NCBI GenBank assembly: GCA_047967505.1
Contig: CM106540.1
DNA: 64,000 nt
From: Dipteris shenzhenensis
Taxonomy: Eukaryota; Polypodiophyta; Polypodiopsida; Gleicheniales
Direction: 5' to 3' (one strand)
Shown: positions 45,034-58,374 of the stretch, piece after piece
Numbering within the stretch: position 1 is the first letter of the stretch
Layout: each line of letters opens with the position of its first letter
Made by a program: the position numbers and the translations under genes
Notes under the pieces: generated by a model
Database searches by the model: none
Told to the model about the DNA's origin: nothing
The model's input: the letters and a program-made list of their open reading frames with translations, nothing else

Positions 45034-45110
<77 letters not shown>
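45034..45110. repeat. (CT)n(CA)n compound microsatellite
   Basis: CT run 45034-45069 directly followed by CA run 45071-45110. Confidence 0.97.
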
Positions 45111-45113
<3 letters not shown>

Positions 45114-46799
45114 TCTTTTATATAGTGAAAACTTTGAGTGCATTATATTACAAGATAGCTATCCCAGAAAAAACTGGTCAGCTGAAATATTACATCAAGA
45201 GAAAATATCCATGTAGGACAAATATACTTAATGATCTATGCATTGAGTTTGTAGACAATCGAAGAGCGATTGCTGCAAAGAACGACGAAAGAAAACAAAA
45301 GGAGAAAAAATTGGATCACCAAAGCTAGAGTCCAAAGTGCTCAGTAGCGAACCTAGATAAAGAACAATCAAAATTCAGCCGTCTAAGAGAATCTCCAAAC
45401 AACCATAAAAGCTTGCCAAAAGAAGCTTGAGAGAATCTCATTCTCAATCTATGTTGAAGGATGTTTAAGAAACTCAGTGTCTCGGGGCAATGTCACAAGA
45501 TATGAGATATGGATTCCCTCGAAGCTAAACACTGACGACATATAGTTGGAGCAATATGTCTGTATGATAAAAGTTGCCCAGATGGAATACCCCCCAACAG
45601 AACCTGCCATAGAAAGACCTGTTGTCCGCAAGGGAACCTTGGAGTACCAAATCTGCTTCAATCTCTTTTTTCACCATTTGATCGGATGATGCAAAGCCCA
45701 AATTTGATTTGCCTTATCCGACACCCAGGGTGGTGATAGCAGAACTTTATATAAAGAGGAGATTGTTATATGAGACAGCTTCAATGGATGAATGGACGAG
45801 TATAAAGGAAGAAGAGTTCAATCTTGAAGCATGTCTTGAAGTTCTAAAGGCGGTATTGGTAGAAATGGTTGAAGCATGCGAGTAATGATTTGCCAGACAT
45901 GATAGTGCATTCCTAATTCATATTTTGCAGCAACCAAAGGGAAGGATAAAAGAGTGCCATCATCCTTAATAACATCAGTCAAGTGCATTAAAAAAATAAG
46001 AGCGTCGGGGCTCTTGCAAGGCCAAGGGAGGATGCTTTCAGCTCGCAAAGAGTTACCTTCTAGAGAATCTCGTCCATTCTAGTGCAAATGTGAAAGAATA
46101 TGCTTCCAAATCAGAAATATCAGAGAAACCATCGAGCGGCGCCCTTTGATTTTGCCTTCAATGCAGCCTAAAAGAAACTCCCATTGCGTGGGATGCCAAA
46201 AACCAAAAGTAGGAGAGGTGATGTGATCAAGTAAAGAGCGCATCATAGCAGCCTAAATTTGCTCATCTTGAAGGAACTGAAGCATCATTTTGTTTTTGTG
46301 GGCTAGAATGTGAACATGAATATTAAGAATATTTAGCCCTCCATGCAATTTGGGTGAGCATAATCTTTGTACTGGAAGTAATCACTCAAGGCTTTCTTGC
46401 CATGATTTGACCATTAGAAAATATCCATAATGGTGGACATGAAGGAAGACAGATCCTTCTTAGTGAAAAATATCAATGCTAGATAAAACTTTATATAAGC
46501 CACCAAGATAGATTGAACAATGCGAAGACGGACATGCAATGGCTAAGTAGCCTACCTCCAATATTCTAATTTTTTCTTCAATTTAGCAAGAATCCAATCA
46601 ATCTGTTGACGTCGAGTAATGCTCCAACCCAAAGGATATCCAAGATGACCGATCAATTAAGTTGGTGGAACAATTTCCCCTGGCCAGAGTAGTCTGTGCC
46701 AACCCTTAGAGTGCAAAGGCAACAGACGGGATTTCTAAAAATTAATGTGAAGGCCAGCAGTCAATCCATACAAAGGAGAGCTTGCATAAGCGAAGAAAG

Positions 46800-47722
46800 A
46801 TCCCTTCGAGTGTTTTTTGGCATGAAGAATGAATCATCTGCATAAGCCTGAGCAACCAATGAGCGACTTGCAGGAATTTTCAGACCATGTAGTATATCTG
46901 TCGCCACCAAATGATCAATATATCGAAGCATTGGATGCGTGGCTGTAGCATATAAATTAACACTGAGAGGACAACCTTGCCGAGTTGAAGAGCGAAGCGT
47001 CTAGGGCTCTAATATGTCTCCATACAAAATGCATGCAGCTTTGCTATCTTGATAAAGCTAGAAGATGACATGTTGTAATTTCTGACCAAATCCGAAAGCT
47101 TGCATAGTCTGAGCTATAAAATTCCATTGAATGGTGTCAAATGTGTTTGCAACATCCACCTGCAAAATAAGAAGACCTTGTTCTGTGTACTTGGCATATT
47201 CAGTCCCAACATAAGCATTAGCAATATTATTAGTAATATGCCATCGTGGAATAAAACCATACTGAGTTGGATGCAGATCATCATGCAAATATTCTTTAAT
47301 CCGATCAACTACCGTTTTGGTGATGATCTTGTATATCATCAGCATCAAAGTAATAGGCCGCCAATCAGCCAAAGATTCACAAATGGGCTTCTTGGGAAGA
47401 AGTTTGACCAAACCTTTAGAATCCGACATATATTGATTTTGCTAAGCATTATTGATCATTTGGAGCAAAGGCATTTTTAGCAGATCCCAAAAGGCCAAGA
47501 AAAATTCTACCGTTAGACCATCCCAACCACGAGATTTCCATCTACCACATGATTTAACAGCATCACCTAACTCTCTTTCAGTGAAAGGAGCTTCCAAGTC
47601 CAAGGCTTGTGTACAGTTAGACCATCCCAACCAGAAGATTTCCATCTACCACATGATTTAACAGCATCACCTAACTCTCTTTCAGTGAAAGGAGCTTCCA
47701 AGTCCAGGGCTTGTGCCGTTGA
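46800..47722 (-). pseudogene. LINE C copy 1 reverse transcriptase
   Basis: The frame 47429-47058 encodes LADWRPITLMLMIYKIITK, LHPTQYGFIPRWHITNNIAN and ILQVDVANTFDTIQWNFI: RT motifs with DVANTFDT in place of DIAKAFDT. A 104-bp tandem duplication (47515-47618, 47619-47722) lies in the upstream part and shifts the frame. Confidence 0.8.
47515..47722. repeat. 104-bp tandem duplication inside LINE C
   Basis: AGACCATCCCAACCA... is repeated with a few differences. Absent from the matching part of copy 2 (about 57815-57915). Confidence 0.9.
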
Positions 47723-48136
47723 GATAATTGGAGTGACATGCTGTAATAATTTTTCCCTTGGTGAAATGACCTCCTGCAAAGGTGGATCTACATTCCCAAA
47801 CTGAGTGGAAAAATGTCCAACACAAGTTGCAGCAAGCTGTACCCTAGAAGAAGTCCAAACACCATCCGATAACAAAACCCTGCAAATATTTTGAGAATGC
47901 CTTTTGTAATGCAGCCGTTTAAAAAAATGCTTTGGACAAGTGACCTTTATCCAAAAAAGCTCTCTGTCATGCACATGTCTCCCATTTGGCTATTTTCCTA
48001 TTATCATTACATTGCAGATAACATTTTGCCTAACATAAAGTCTGATTTTCTTGAGAAGAAAGATTTCTGAAGTGACTCATCTTTGTCAAAGACTGATATT
48101 GAAATTTTTCGTGTGTAACATTGTCTTGCAAGGTCT

Positions 48137-48957
48137 TCATGTGGCTTTTGCCATAATGATGAATAACTGCTTGCATTCTTGCAAAAAAGCTTCCCAAGCA
48201 AAATTAATGCCAATGGTAACCTGTTGAGACAATGGTTGAACCACATCTTTAACCAGAGCCTTGTATGCTTCATGTTTTAGATAACTATTGTTGACAATGA
48301 GCAGCCTTTTGTTGATAAGCCGATCATTAGGCATCTCATGAAAGCCAATCCTCAACCACAAAGGGGCATGATCATAATGTGTGAAAGTGTAATCCACCCA
48401 TAAATTGGTAGTGAGAATATCATAGTGCTGAGAGGATCAACCCTATACCACCGATTCAACTGAGCCCGATATGCAGACTGAGCATTGTGTTGAAAAGTGT
48501 AACTGGGCAGCACAAGCTGTGATTCTTTCCACAGATCAATAAGAGGGAGCTGAGTCAATAAATTGGACCAATGCTGAAGCTCAGAGGCTAACATGTGATT
48601 ATGCTCTGAAGTACTATCGCCTGGTTGAGGAGCATTATTAAAATCTCCACAAACGAAGGCATGTTGCTTCCAGGGATAACTTTGCATATCTGCCCAAATT
48701 AAACCTCTCTGCGAGAAGATTGAGGTGCATAGACCGATGCAAATTCAAAGACTTCCCCCTGTAGAAGGCCAATATTGGATGATCAACCATTTGCCTTGAC
48801 TATCATTCATAGCAACCACTCGCTGAAACTCATGTTTCACCAGGAAAACCACACCAGAAAAAGAATGTTCTCCCGCATAGAAAATATCATAACCGGCAAA
48901 ATACCCATGATGACCAGCATACATATGCTGATTATGCTCTTGCGTGTGTGCGCGCAC
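48137..48957 (-). pseudogene. LINE C copy 1 endonuclease
   Basis: In broken frames it encodes HNQHMYAGHHGYFAGYDIFY, VFLVKHEFQRVVAMND, HAFVCGDFNNAPQPGDST (the GDFN motif) and a later THYDHAPLWLRI. It matches the intact endonuclease at 58375-59256. Confidence 0.75.
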
Positions 48958-48962
48958 GCATA

Positions 48963-49340
48963 ATTTTTTGGGGGGGAGTGAAATCTATATTTGTTTATAA
49001 AGCAGTTCCCAAAGAGGGAACTTGCCATTACAAACATTAGAAGATTTCAATATAAGGCAAGTAGATAGAGGAATCTATCTGATGAGAGCACTAAGACAAT
49101 CATAGTATTATTGCCCGAGTGACATTCGAAAATAGGGAAACTTGAAAAAAGTGGAATCTCCAAAGAGTCTATGATTTCTATCCTTCCATCGAGTCCAGTG
49201 GTCCCAATATCAAACCCCTATGAAGAAAAGATGAGACTTTGGCCTCGATGGATAAATGCCAAGTATCCAAAAGCTTGCCAAAGGAAGCAGTAGGGAATGT
49301 GGCTTGGAGACATTGTTCTAGAAGAAACAAAAAGTATCGA
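48963..49340 (-). mobile_element. LINE C 3'-end fragment
   Basis: On the minus strand it ends in CCCCCCCAAAAAATT at 48978-48963, similar to the 3' end of copy 2 (55438-55455), with shared sequence such as the GGGAACTTGCCATTACAAAC region. No coding domain remains. It lies against the 5' edge of copy 1. Confidence 0.5.
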
Positions 49341-49354
49341 GTGATAGGGAAGTG

Positions 49355-49358
<4 letters not shown>

Positions 49359-49428
<70 letters not shown>
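49359..49428. repeat. (GA)n microsatellite
   Basis: About 70 bases of perfect GA repeat. Confidence 0.97.
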
Positions 49429-49430
<2 letters not shown>

Positions 49431-49814
49431 TGTTAAAGGCACATGGTGGAGAGGGAGAGAGAGATAGGGTAGGCTAGGGAGAGAGATAAGGATACTCAAA
49501 TAAAGACAAAATGGATTGGAAATGAAATAGCAAGAACAATGAACCAAAAGGAACTTACATGACCAAAAGGCTTGATACTTGATGGATGTGACAAGTGACA
49601 AGTACATCTCTCTTATAGAGCACACACACACATAAGATACCACTGTGTATATGGGATAATGACAGGTAGCATCCATAGGACATTCTAGAATAAAACACAC
49701 ATGAAACATTCACTTTGACTTCATGTTCCAACAGCCCACCATGAAGAAAATGTGAGGGACTACTAGAATGGAACCCAAAATCGAACATGACAATGATGGC
49801 GTCTATTGCTCTAT

Positions 49815-50113
49815 GCATTCTTGGGAGATTTGCAGTTCTGAATTTGCATAATCATGGCATCTGAAATAGATATTGAAAACCAGTGAAGCACCCTTCGTGC
49901 TCTTTCCAGCCAAGCTTTATGATTCTTAACTTGTTCTGTAGTAGCATTTCTTTCTGGCAAATTAGGCTCTTTCTCATCCCTTGTAACCTAATCCCAATAG
50001 CCTTTTCCAATCAAAAAGTTCTCCATTCTAAATTTACAAATGGGATAGTTATGGTAATCTAATTTCTCACCAACAATCTGGATGATATTATCAGACCCAC
50101 TTGCATTTGCCAT
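49815..50113 (-). pseudogene. Copia gag with nonsense changes
   Basis: From the ATG at 50113 the minus strand reads MANASGSDNIIQIVGEKLDY, then HNYPICKFRMENFLIGKGYW, a stop, and KNHKAWLERARRVLHWFSIS: a clear Copia gag (DUF4219/UBN2-like). The stop after GYWD is TAG where TGG (Trp) is expected, and a second TAG follows PKNA. It is truncated near 49815. Confidence 0.8.
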
Positions 50114-51281
50114 AGTTACAAAAAAACATATTCCTGCAACTTTTTACTGTTTTGGACTGTCAATATCTTTCACACCTTAGCTTGGATGCAAATACTGTCA
50201 AAAGCAAAAATGTAGCCAGTGAATGGTCTACAAATTTCCAGTTCAGTGCAGATCCAAATTCCTTAAGGATTTTCTGATATCTGCTGCTGAAAACAGCCAC
50301 CTGCACACTTTTGACTGCAGTCCAAGAACTTCCAGTTACCACTACACAACTGATCAACTGAAATCAAAATGGCACTTTTCTCCTTTCAGTGGCAAGGCAA
50401 AGCAACACACCGACCAATAATGACAATCAAGGTATCCAATAATGCCTCACAATATTCCAATAGTCAATCACTAGCAGCTCATAGCATGAGCAAACAACAA
50501 TCAATATGTAGCCGTAATCAGGCATAAAAAGTACAACCACTTGCTAGGCATCAAGATCCTCAAACCAACCACTATATCACGGCAAGATCAAAGGCATCTG
50601 ATCCATTGCAAATATTCAAATATCACTGCAAAATCATGCATCAACCATGGACCATATCAGGCCCCAAGATGCATCCACCAGTAGTATGTCACTAGCATAG
50701 GATCACCTGGCAATATGACAACAGATAAGCATAACCTCATGCATAGTCACTGTCAACCACTGTCTCTATAAGTGTATGTTCCTACAAGAAAACCTATCCC
50801 TAGGCACAAGTCTACCACCCCTAAAGTGGTGGGCTATGCGAATCCTTGTAGTAAAATGAATAAGAAAAACGATTGTAGTGTAGAGAAACAAGGCACCTGT
50901 ATTTCTTTTTCAACTATAAATGGCAACTAATCTCTTGAGAATCTTCAAGAGGTCTTCTTCCCTCAACCTCCAAGCTTTGATAGATAGTCTTCAATAGACT
51001 TGAGTAGATGCAACTTCCACAGCTTCAATATGCCAGATTTCTTCACAGGAATTTTAAAATAGCAATTTGGGGATGTAAATGATCGAATTCGGCCAAAAAA
51101 TAGTAATGTAGAGTATTCGTTTGTAAAATTTTGACGTCCTGACCAAAAACTGCCTGTAGAAGAGAGGACAGCCAGGAATTCTTCAACACCGGCTTAGCAT
51201 GTCTCTCTTATCCTCAAAAACGACCAGGGTTTTGCCTCAACACACCACTCTACCACAACAGCTCACCCATAAGCATTGAAA
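50114..51281 (-). other. Leader of the Copia fragment
   Basis: Sequence between primer-binding site and gag start, with no coding domain. About 1.2 kb, similar in length to the leader of the 16072-21550 element but with no similarity that I noticed. Confidence 0.45.
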
Positions 51282-51294
51282 TGCTCTGATACCA
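51282..51294 (-). promoter_or_regulatory. Primer-binding site, initiator tRNA-Met
   Basis: Minus strand TGGTATCAGAGCA, directly next to a CA-ending LTR. Confidence 0.85.
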
Positions 51295-51524
51295 TGTCAA
51301 AGAAGATAGTGTAGCGAAAGTGGGAACACCTAGGTATGAGGAAGAACACCAGGAGGGCAAGCAGGCTCCAACACATAGTCTATTCCATACTCGAAGGAAA
51401 AAGACAGTACATCCACCAAGTGAACACACTAAAAAGAACTAAAACCACAAGATAAGACCTAATTGGACTGATAAGAACTAACCATGGGTATGAACCATGG
51501 TCTGACTACTACTAACTACTAACA
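51295..51524 (-). repeat. Probable Copia 5' LTR
   Basis: On the minus strand it would start TGTTAGTAGTTAGTAGTAGT and end CTTTGACA just before the primer-binding site. The TG...CA ends are right. The outer end at 51524 is the first good candidate and is not proved. Confidence 0.5.
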
Positions 51525-54500
51525 CACCAATCATAGTGCCGATAGGCATATCCAACTATCCGTAACATATCTGTGGGATAGCATACCTGAGCTTGTCTTC
51601 CAACATTAGATGGACTTGTAGTTGTCCTTTCCTGTGACGTTGGAGTTGCAACAACGCTCTTGAACCTTGTCAAGCCATAGCTTCCTTTCCACAAGGCTGA
51701 GGAGGCATGGCATTTAGTGAAGAGGAAACCGTCTAACGCCAGGATGGTAAACTGACGGGATCAGACAGGGTTGACAAGGATTTGCATGTAGCATTGCTCG
51801 GCTTGATGGCATATCGGCATGCCAAGAGTCTTCCAGGAGTCTAAGAGTTTCTCTAATAGGAATTGAGAATGGAATTGCAAAAGTGAATCACCATAGGCTA
51901 TGGATTCTTAAGAAGAATTGGGACAACTTCGACACAATCTGTAGCAAAATGGAAGGATGTGTATCCAACAAAGAAGATGGAGATCTCTAGCATAATGATG
52001 GAGATGAAATAGTTTGACATGAGATAGGCAGATTCTTGTCGATAGAGATGAAATGGGGAGGCAAAATAGTTTAACGTGAGATAGATAGTTTCTTGCCAAT
52101 GTAGATGAAATGGTTTGATGTGAGTTTCTTGCTATTAGTAAAATTAGAATCAATATTTAAAATTATGACATGTGGCTCCAAGAGAAGGAACTATTTCATT
52201 TCATGGCACAGTGCTACTTGCCTAAAGATTGCTAAAATCTGTATCTTCTATAATTTATAGTTTGAGGCACAAGGGTTCATTAGGGAAGCTCAATGAAAGG
52301 TCAAACTCTTTAGAGATGGTCCCTAAAATGTTCATTTCAGCTCAAGAACACGGGCACTTACTTTTCCCACATGATTGATGCTCCCTGTCCTACCTCATCG
52401 TTCTTTATATGTTTTACATCTGCAAGGGAGAATACACTCGACTAGTAGTACCTTCTTGTCCCTTTTGATCTCTCATGCTTTCTATTTCATGAGAGAAGTA
52501 TAAAGGAGGATTCATTCTATTTGCTTTGCAAGATGATTGTATAACCGGGAGCTCTTGTCTTACATGTCCTACATATAAAACTTTATAGTAGAAGTGATTC
52601 AATTTTTTTCTTGCCTATGGTATGTAATGTTGCTCATTATTCAAAGTTTTAAATGTCTTATATTCAAATATTTTCTTAAATATATGGGCTGCCATTCGTG
52701 GATACCTAGGTGTCTTGATCCTTGGTACTGAGCAGGTCTTTTCTATTCCCTCTTTTTCTTATTAGATCTGTTCACACTTTTTGCCACATCTTTTGAGAGG
52801 TAGGGACCCTTATAATTTAACTATTTGTAACATACAAGGTTGACTTAATGCTCATATGTAATGATTTATAAATGATGTTGGTAGATGGAAGTTTGCAATT
52901 CTTCCCGTTGGAAAGGTTTTACAAGAAAGCACATATATCTTTTTTGAAGGAAGTAGTTTTCCGTATGGTATCAACAAATAATGATGTTTATATGATGGAT
53001 TAAAGAGACTAGCTAAATAGGTGGCCACAAGAAGTATACATTCCAAGATGATTGAAGATATAATCATGTTTTGGAGCTAGTAATTGATGCCATACTCTCC
53101 TATGCTTTAGAAATGAGTAATGGTTGTCTTCACCAGGAGGATATGCCACTTGACTAGCCAAATGGCTTTAATGCCTCTTTCAAAGCATTACGATTTGGTA
53201 AAGAGTATGCTTAACCCTCCAGGTACCTTTGAGTTGTGGTTGATGCCTTGTTTCTCTTGAATTGAAAAATAGCCCTTCCAATAGATCATATTGTGTAGAA
53301 AAGAGAGCTTCATAAAAGCCTCTCCAAATAACTTAGTAGACATTTGATTTGGCACCATTAATTTGGATCTAGAGTTGGCTCGGGAACCATGGATGGCACT
53401 TGCAAAACACTCATCAATGCTTGCCATAAGGATGACTTAACATTTACATGCATGATCGTTTGTCCCTTTTTTATCATGTTGCATTTCACCTATGGAAGTC
53501 CCCTTCACAAATGGAAATTGAAAAAGCAAAATGTCATGAAGGAATCCGTACATGTTTACAGAGAACTATTGTAAATAATTTTTTTCTTAAATTTGGAATT
53601 TATGATGTAGTTCTCTACCCTCTAAGGAATTGCTTTTTGGAAGAGTATTAATTCAAATTTATTTAGCATAATTTTAACCATTCGTATGTGGAAAATTGGA
53701 GAGCCTAAGGACCTTGTTATTGCTTAGCTAAGGGAGTGACAAAGATAACAATTATGGGTTGGCATTGAAGCATGCAGTCCCACAAATAGGGAACATGTTC
53801 TAACATGACTTTTTTTGTGGATGGATGTAGGTGAGTTGACCTTGACGCATGTTTTTTGGTGGAAAAGGGGAGTTGGTTTCTCCAATAACTACTTCTGGAC
53901 TTTGTTTATAATGATTATGGAAGGATCATGAGTATACGATGATCCTCATAAGAAATGATATTTGTGAGTAATCTTACCTTTCGGATAGTTGCATTGTACA
54001 TGAGCATTTTGATAGGATCTATAATATGACCCTTTAGAAGAGGATGAGAATCTTTTTCTAGGTGATCTTGTTTTTTATCCATGGTTGTATAAGTAAATAT
54101 TTCGATTCACTTTTTCTTTTTTGAAGGGAGGGAAGTACCTCTATTGAAATGTACTACTATTAAAATGTATGGAGTATGAGTTGAGCACTCTAATGGAGAT
54201 CCTTATAGGTTATGGCCTCTATTATGGATTGAGAAGTCACTGTCATTTATGTCCTGGTATGAACTGCAGATGGATTAGTTCTAAGAATTAGATGACCCGT
54301 GTTTCGTAATGAAGGGGCAAGAGTATGATTTTCTATTATACTGCACTTGATTATTGGGTTTGGACTTTGAATGAATTTGTCATTTAGTGAAGTTAGGGAT
54401 GTAAGATCTACAAGCATATTTTATATTCAAATCATCATCACACTCATGTTTAGATCTACAAGCATCTTTTCCAAACTAAAAGGGAAAATTTTCATATAAA

Positions 54501-55239
54501 AGCCATCCAAAATTTGAATTTCAATTCAATCCGCATTAGCCTTAACATGCTGGAAATTGAATATCCCAAGAGTCACTTGTGCATGTTTCTTTTTGCATAG
54601 CTTTGGGTGTTAGCCTGTAGTTGCTTCTAATTAATTTCTTCTTTTTTACATTCAAATTCATGTTTCATGTAGATTTACCTTCAGATTGCATATAGGTTAG
54701 TACAATTTCCTATAATTTGGTATAGAGCTTAAGGTCCCAAATCCCAAGTCTGAACATAGTAACATCAAATTGCTATGGTGACATTATGCAAATGGCTACC
54801 ATGAACCTCAAACTCTGAGCGTGATGTATGAAGAATTTTCCCTGAATCCACGACTTCTTTGTAGATCTTCTACTAGTGTTGTTGCTAGCCTCCCTCAGTC
54901 CTACCACGCTACTAAGTTGAAAAAGCATCTTTTTTATTGTGCTATTGCTCTCAAATTCTTTATTGTTTCCCGCATCATGTTGTATCTTGCCTAGATTCTT
55001 GAATTTCTATCCTACTACTAGATGTTCTTAGTTTGTCCCATATTATCTTGGGTTGGCCTGGTTTCTACCTAGTGTTTCATGGATGGGCCCAATTAGGTGG
55101 CCTGGTTTTGGCTCATTTTGTCCTAGATTGTCTCAGACTCACCCAATTTTCCTAGTTTGTCTCAACCCAGATTGTCTCGAATTATCCATGCTTATCTGCC
55201 AGATTCATCTAGATGAGATAAGATTTACCTATATTACAT
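51525..55239. other. No gene recognised
   Basis: 3.7 kb of AT-rich sequence. Short frames (for example 53427-53188 minus, 53389-53651 plus) have no motifs. A short repeat TTTGA(C/T)(A/G)TGAG with TTCTTGCC/GATAGA words occurs near 52010-52130. Nothing else is supportable. Confidence 0.5.
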
Positions 55240-55437
55240 TTGCTAGATAAATAGAGAGTCAGATAGATAGACATAGACATAGACATACATAGACATAGAG
55301 ATAGATAGATAGATAGGTAGGTAGGTAGGTAGGTAGGTAGGTAGGTAGATAGATAGATAGATAGATAGACAGATAGACAGATACATGCATGCATTCACGA
55401 ATGCATGCATGCACGCATGCACACACACACACACACA
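55240..55437. repeat. Compound GATA / GTAG / CA microsatellite
   Basis: AGATAGAC, GATA, GTAG, GATA, CATG and CA blocks over about 200 bases, running directly into the poly(A) end of a LINE. Frames full of Tyr/Leu/Ser/Ile on the minus strand are artefacts. Confidence 0.95.
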
Positions 55438-57121
55438 TTTTTTTTTTGGGGGTAATTCATGGGGCTTATATTATAAGATTAATATTGTACAAAGAGTCTC
55501 CTAAAAGTGGAGAGGCCAAATCAAAAACACATAGAAACTATCTCCATGCAGGACTTGTCTAGATCACCTTCCTTACAGGCATCATAAACTGATTGCCTTA
55601 AGGAAGCTCTAAAGAATTCATAGGGCTAATTGAAGTGTTTATGCATGTATGCCATATTATGTTCAGTCCAGAAGGTCCATAGAGACCAATATCTAATCTA
55701 GTGAAGGAGTAGAGAATAGGGTCTCAATGGATTAGGACATCTACCAAAAAGCCAAAAAAATTTCCCAAACCTGTTATTTGGGAATCTAAGGCATAAAAAC
55801 CTAGAGATCTTTTGAGTCAAAAGCTTGGAGCATTGACAAAACCATAATAAGTGTGGTGCTGTCTCTGCATGTGCCTGGCATCATAAACATGTAGCTGTGG
55901 CAGTAGCTATCTTCCTCTTAATCAAAGTAGTTCCAACTGACAATGTTCCAGTAATGCAACGCCAAAGAAATAATCTTTGTTTGAGAGGTAGCTTGGCCTT
56001 CTATAAAATACTCAAGTTCCTTGACCACCAAGCGAGGGGTTTTTGCATATGCCATAAATGATTTGCCTAAGTGTGTATCCAAGGCATGGGCTGTAGTAGC
56101 CTATATGTTGTCATAGAGGTGAGTTTGCTTAAAGCCACAGGCCGCATATTCAGCCCTTTAGGACATAACTTCCAGTTAGCTAACCTGTTATAATGTGAGA
56201 GCTGGGGAATGGGCAAGAAAGGCTGTAGAAGATCTTTTATTTTCTTCCAGATAGGCCTATGGTGCATTCCAAGCGTTGGCCATGACCTGTGGAAAAGTAA
56301 GAATTTGCCCCTGTTCATCTACCACGTCTGCAATACATCTGATACCCATTTTACTCAGGTTATATGATCGGATAGGCTCTTGATAAGCAAGAGGAGGATC
56401 AAAAACATCACTCCAAAAGATGCTCTCACCCCTTAAAGAATTAGCATTAGGGTTTGCAGGATCCCATTTGATATTGGACAAGACCTCTTTCCAATCATGA
56501 ATGAGTGCCGAGGCAAAGGGGCAGCCTGGGATTTTCCCCATAAATTTCCCAAGTAAAAGATCCCAGACATCCACTTCCCATTTGCCATAAAAATGGGTCT
56601 GCACAGTTTGACACATGTGGGAAAGCATTCTTGTCCATGGCTATTCTTGCTTAAAGAAGGTGAGCAGCGATGATACCTTTCTTGAGAGTGCATGATAGTG
56701 AATATTAAGCACATTCAAACCACCACATTTTCGAGGAGAATAGATAAAATCCATTTTCAATAATCGGAATGCCTTCTTGGAGGCCTTATTTGTCTAGAGC
56801 AAGTCAATGGCTTTTGACATATAAGCGACAATTTCTTGAGTTGTCCAATGTAAAAGTGGCAGAAAGAATTGTATATATGCCATAACAATTGACTGCACTA
56901 TCTTGAGATGGACATGAAGTGGCCAAAATGTAGTTTTCCAATATTTCAATTTTGCATTTAGCTTATATTATATCCATTTAAGCTACTGTTTTTGAGTGAC
57001 CAGCTAGCCAACAGGATATCCCAGATGCCTGATGAGAACATGAGGACCTAATATCTCTCCTGGCCAAAGTATGGCATGCCAATCCCAACTCTTTAGGGGT
57101 ATTAATTTTGATTTCTCAAAA

Positions 57122-57975
57122 TTAACATGCAGTCGTGCTACCAGTCCAAACAGAGATAAGGCATCCATTAATGTGTTCAACTCTTGCTGGTGTATTTTGA
57201 GGCATAAAAAAAGAGTCATCTGCATATGCCTGAGCCACAAAGTTGGATGCTCCTGGCAACTGAAAACCTTTTAATTTCCCCTGTGAGGTAAGATGATCCA
57301 GATATATAAGCAAGGGGGGAGTGGCAATGGCATAAAATAGTGCACTGAGAGGGCAACCTTGCCTAACTGACCTACCCAATGTCCAGGGTGTAGACAAATG
57401 ATTGGCCAATATACATTGGGCTAAGGAGTCGTTATATAGCCAATAGATAGCTTGCACCATTTTTGGTCCAAATCCCATCTTGCTCATTGTATGTGCAATG
57501 AAATCCCATTGAATAGTGTCAAAAGCTTTGGCTATGTCTATCTGTAGGATTAAAACATCTTGTGCAGTGTATTTGGCATACTTAATGGTAGTCATGGCAT
57601 CGGCAATGTTATCATATATTTGCCTTCTAGGCACAAATCCATATTGAAAGGGATGTAGTCTATCATGCAAAATAGTATGCACTCTATGTACCAGCATTTT
57701 GGTTATGAGCTTATATATCACTGGCATTAGGGTAATGGGTCTCCAGTCAGATAAATGTTCATACAGATTTTCTTGGGAATAAGCTTGAGTTCATCCCAAA
57801 ATGCCAAATAGAATTCCGCGGTTAGACCATCCCATCCTGGAGATTTCCCTTTGCCAAGATGGAGCAGAGCATCATGTAATTCTTCTGTTGTGAATGGTTG
57901 ATCCAAGGATAAGGCATCCTGCTGAAGCATGATTGGTTGGACATGTCTCAAAAGAGCTTGTCGTGCATCGATCAC
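57122..57975 (-). pseudogene. LINE C copy 2 reverse transcriptase
   Basis: 57975-57727 carries HLGKGKSPGWDGLTAEFYLA, and 57727-57122 carries PVIYKLITKMLVHRV, LHPFQYGFVPRRQIYDNIAD, ILQIDIAKAFDTIQWDFIAH, VRQGCPLSALFYAIA and AQAYADDSFFM. All core RT motifs, including YADD, are present. A frame break near 57740 and another near 57120 prevent a full-length protein. Confidence 0.88.
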
Positions 57976-58374
57976 AGGTTGAGTGGGAGCTGAAGGGGCT
58001 ACAAATAGCTTTTAAAAGTGATTATGACACTCATGATCCAGATCATAAAGAGATTGAGTCCAAGTGCCATCGATCTTCCTGATTCCGAGACAGGAGCTCT
58101 TCCTCCTATGAGTGTGTAACCCCTTAAAAAAAGATTTGGAGGAGCATACTTTGTCCATGAGTGGTGTCATCCGTGCATGGACTTGCCACTTGTTGAGTTT
58201 CCTTTGATTGTTTTCCTGTAACAATGATTGATAATGCAATAAATTCTTTTGTTGGATTGCAGATAAATTCTGAACCTGTGATAGCTTTGTGAGGGATTGC
58301 ACTTGATATTTGGCATCTATTATTTTTTCCCTCCAATCAGCCATATATGATCTGTCATATATCTTAATGACATG

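Larger units (their letters stand above)
45160..48962 (-). mobile_element. Family C (L1-like) LINE, copy 1
   Basis: Read right to left: endonuclease (48957-48137), linker (about 48100-47645), RT (47645-46800) and a long decayed 3' region down to about 45160. It is closely related to the better copy at 55438-60075. Frames are broken throughout. The 5' end stops near 48962, where the poly(A) tail of another copy begins. Confidence 0.8.

Noticed and set aside
55209-55434. Leu/Ser/Tyr repeat protein frames
   Set aside because: Direct translation of the GATA/GTAG microsatellite.
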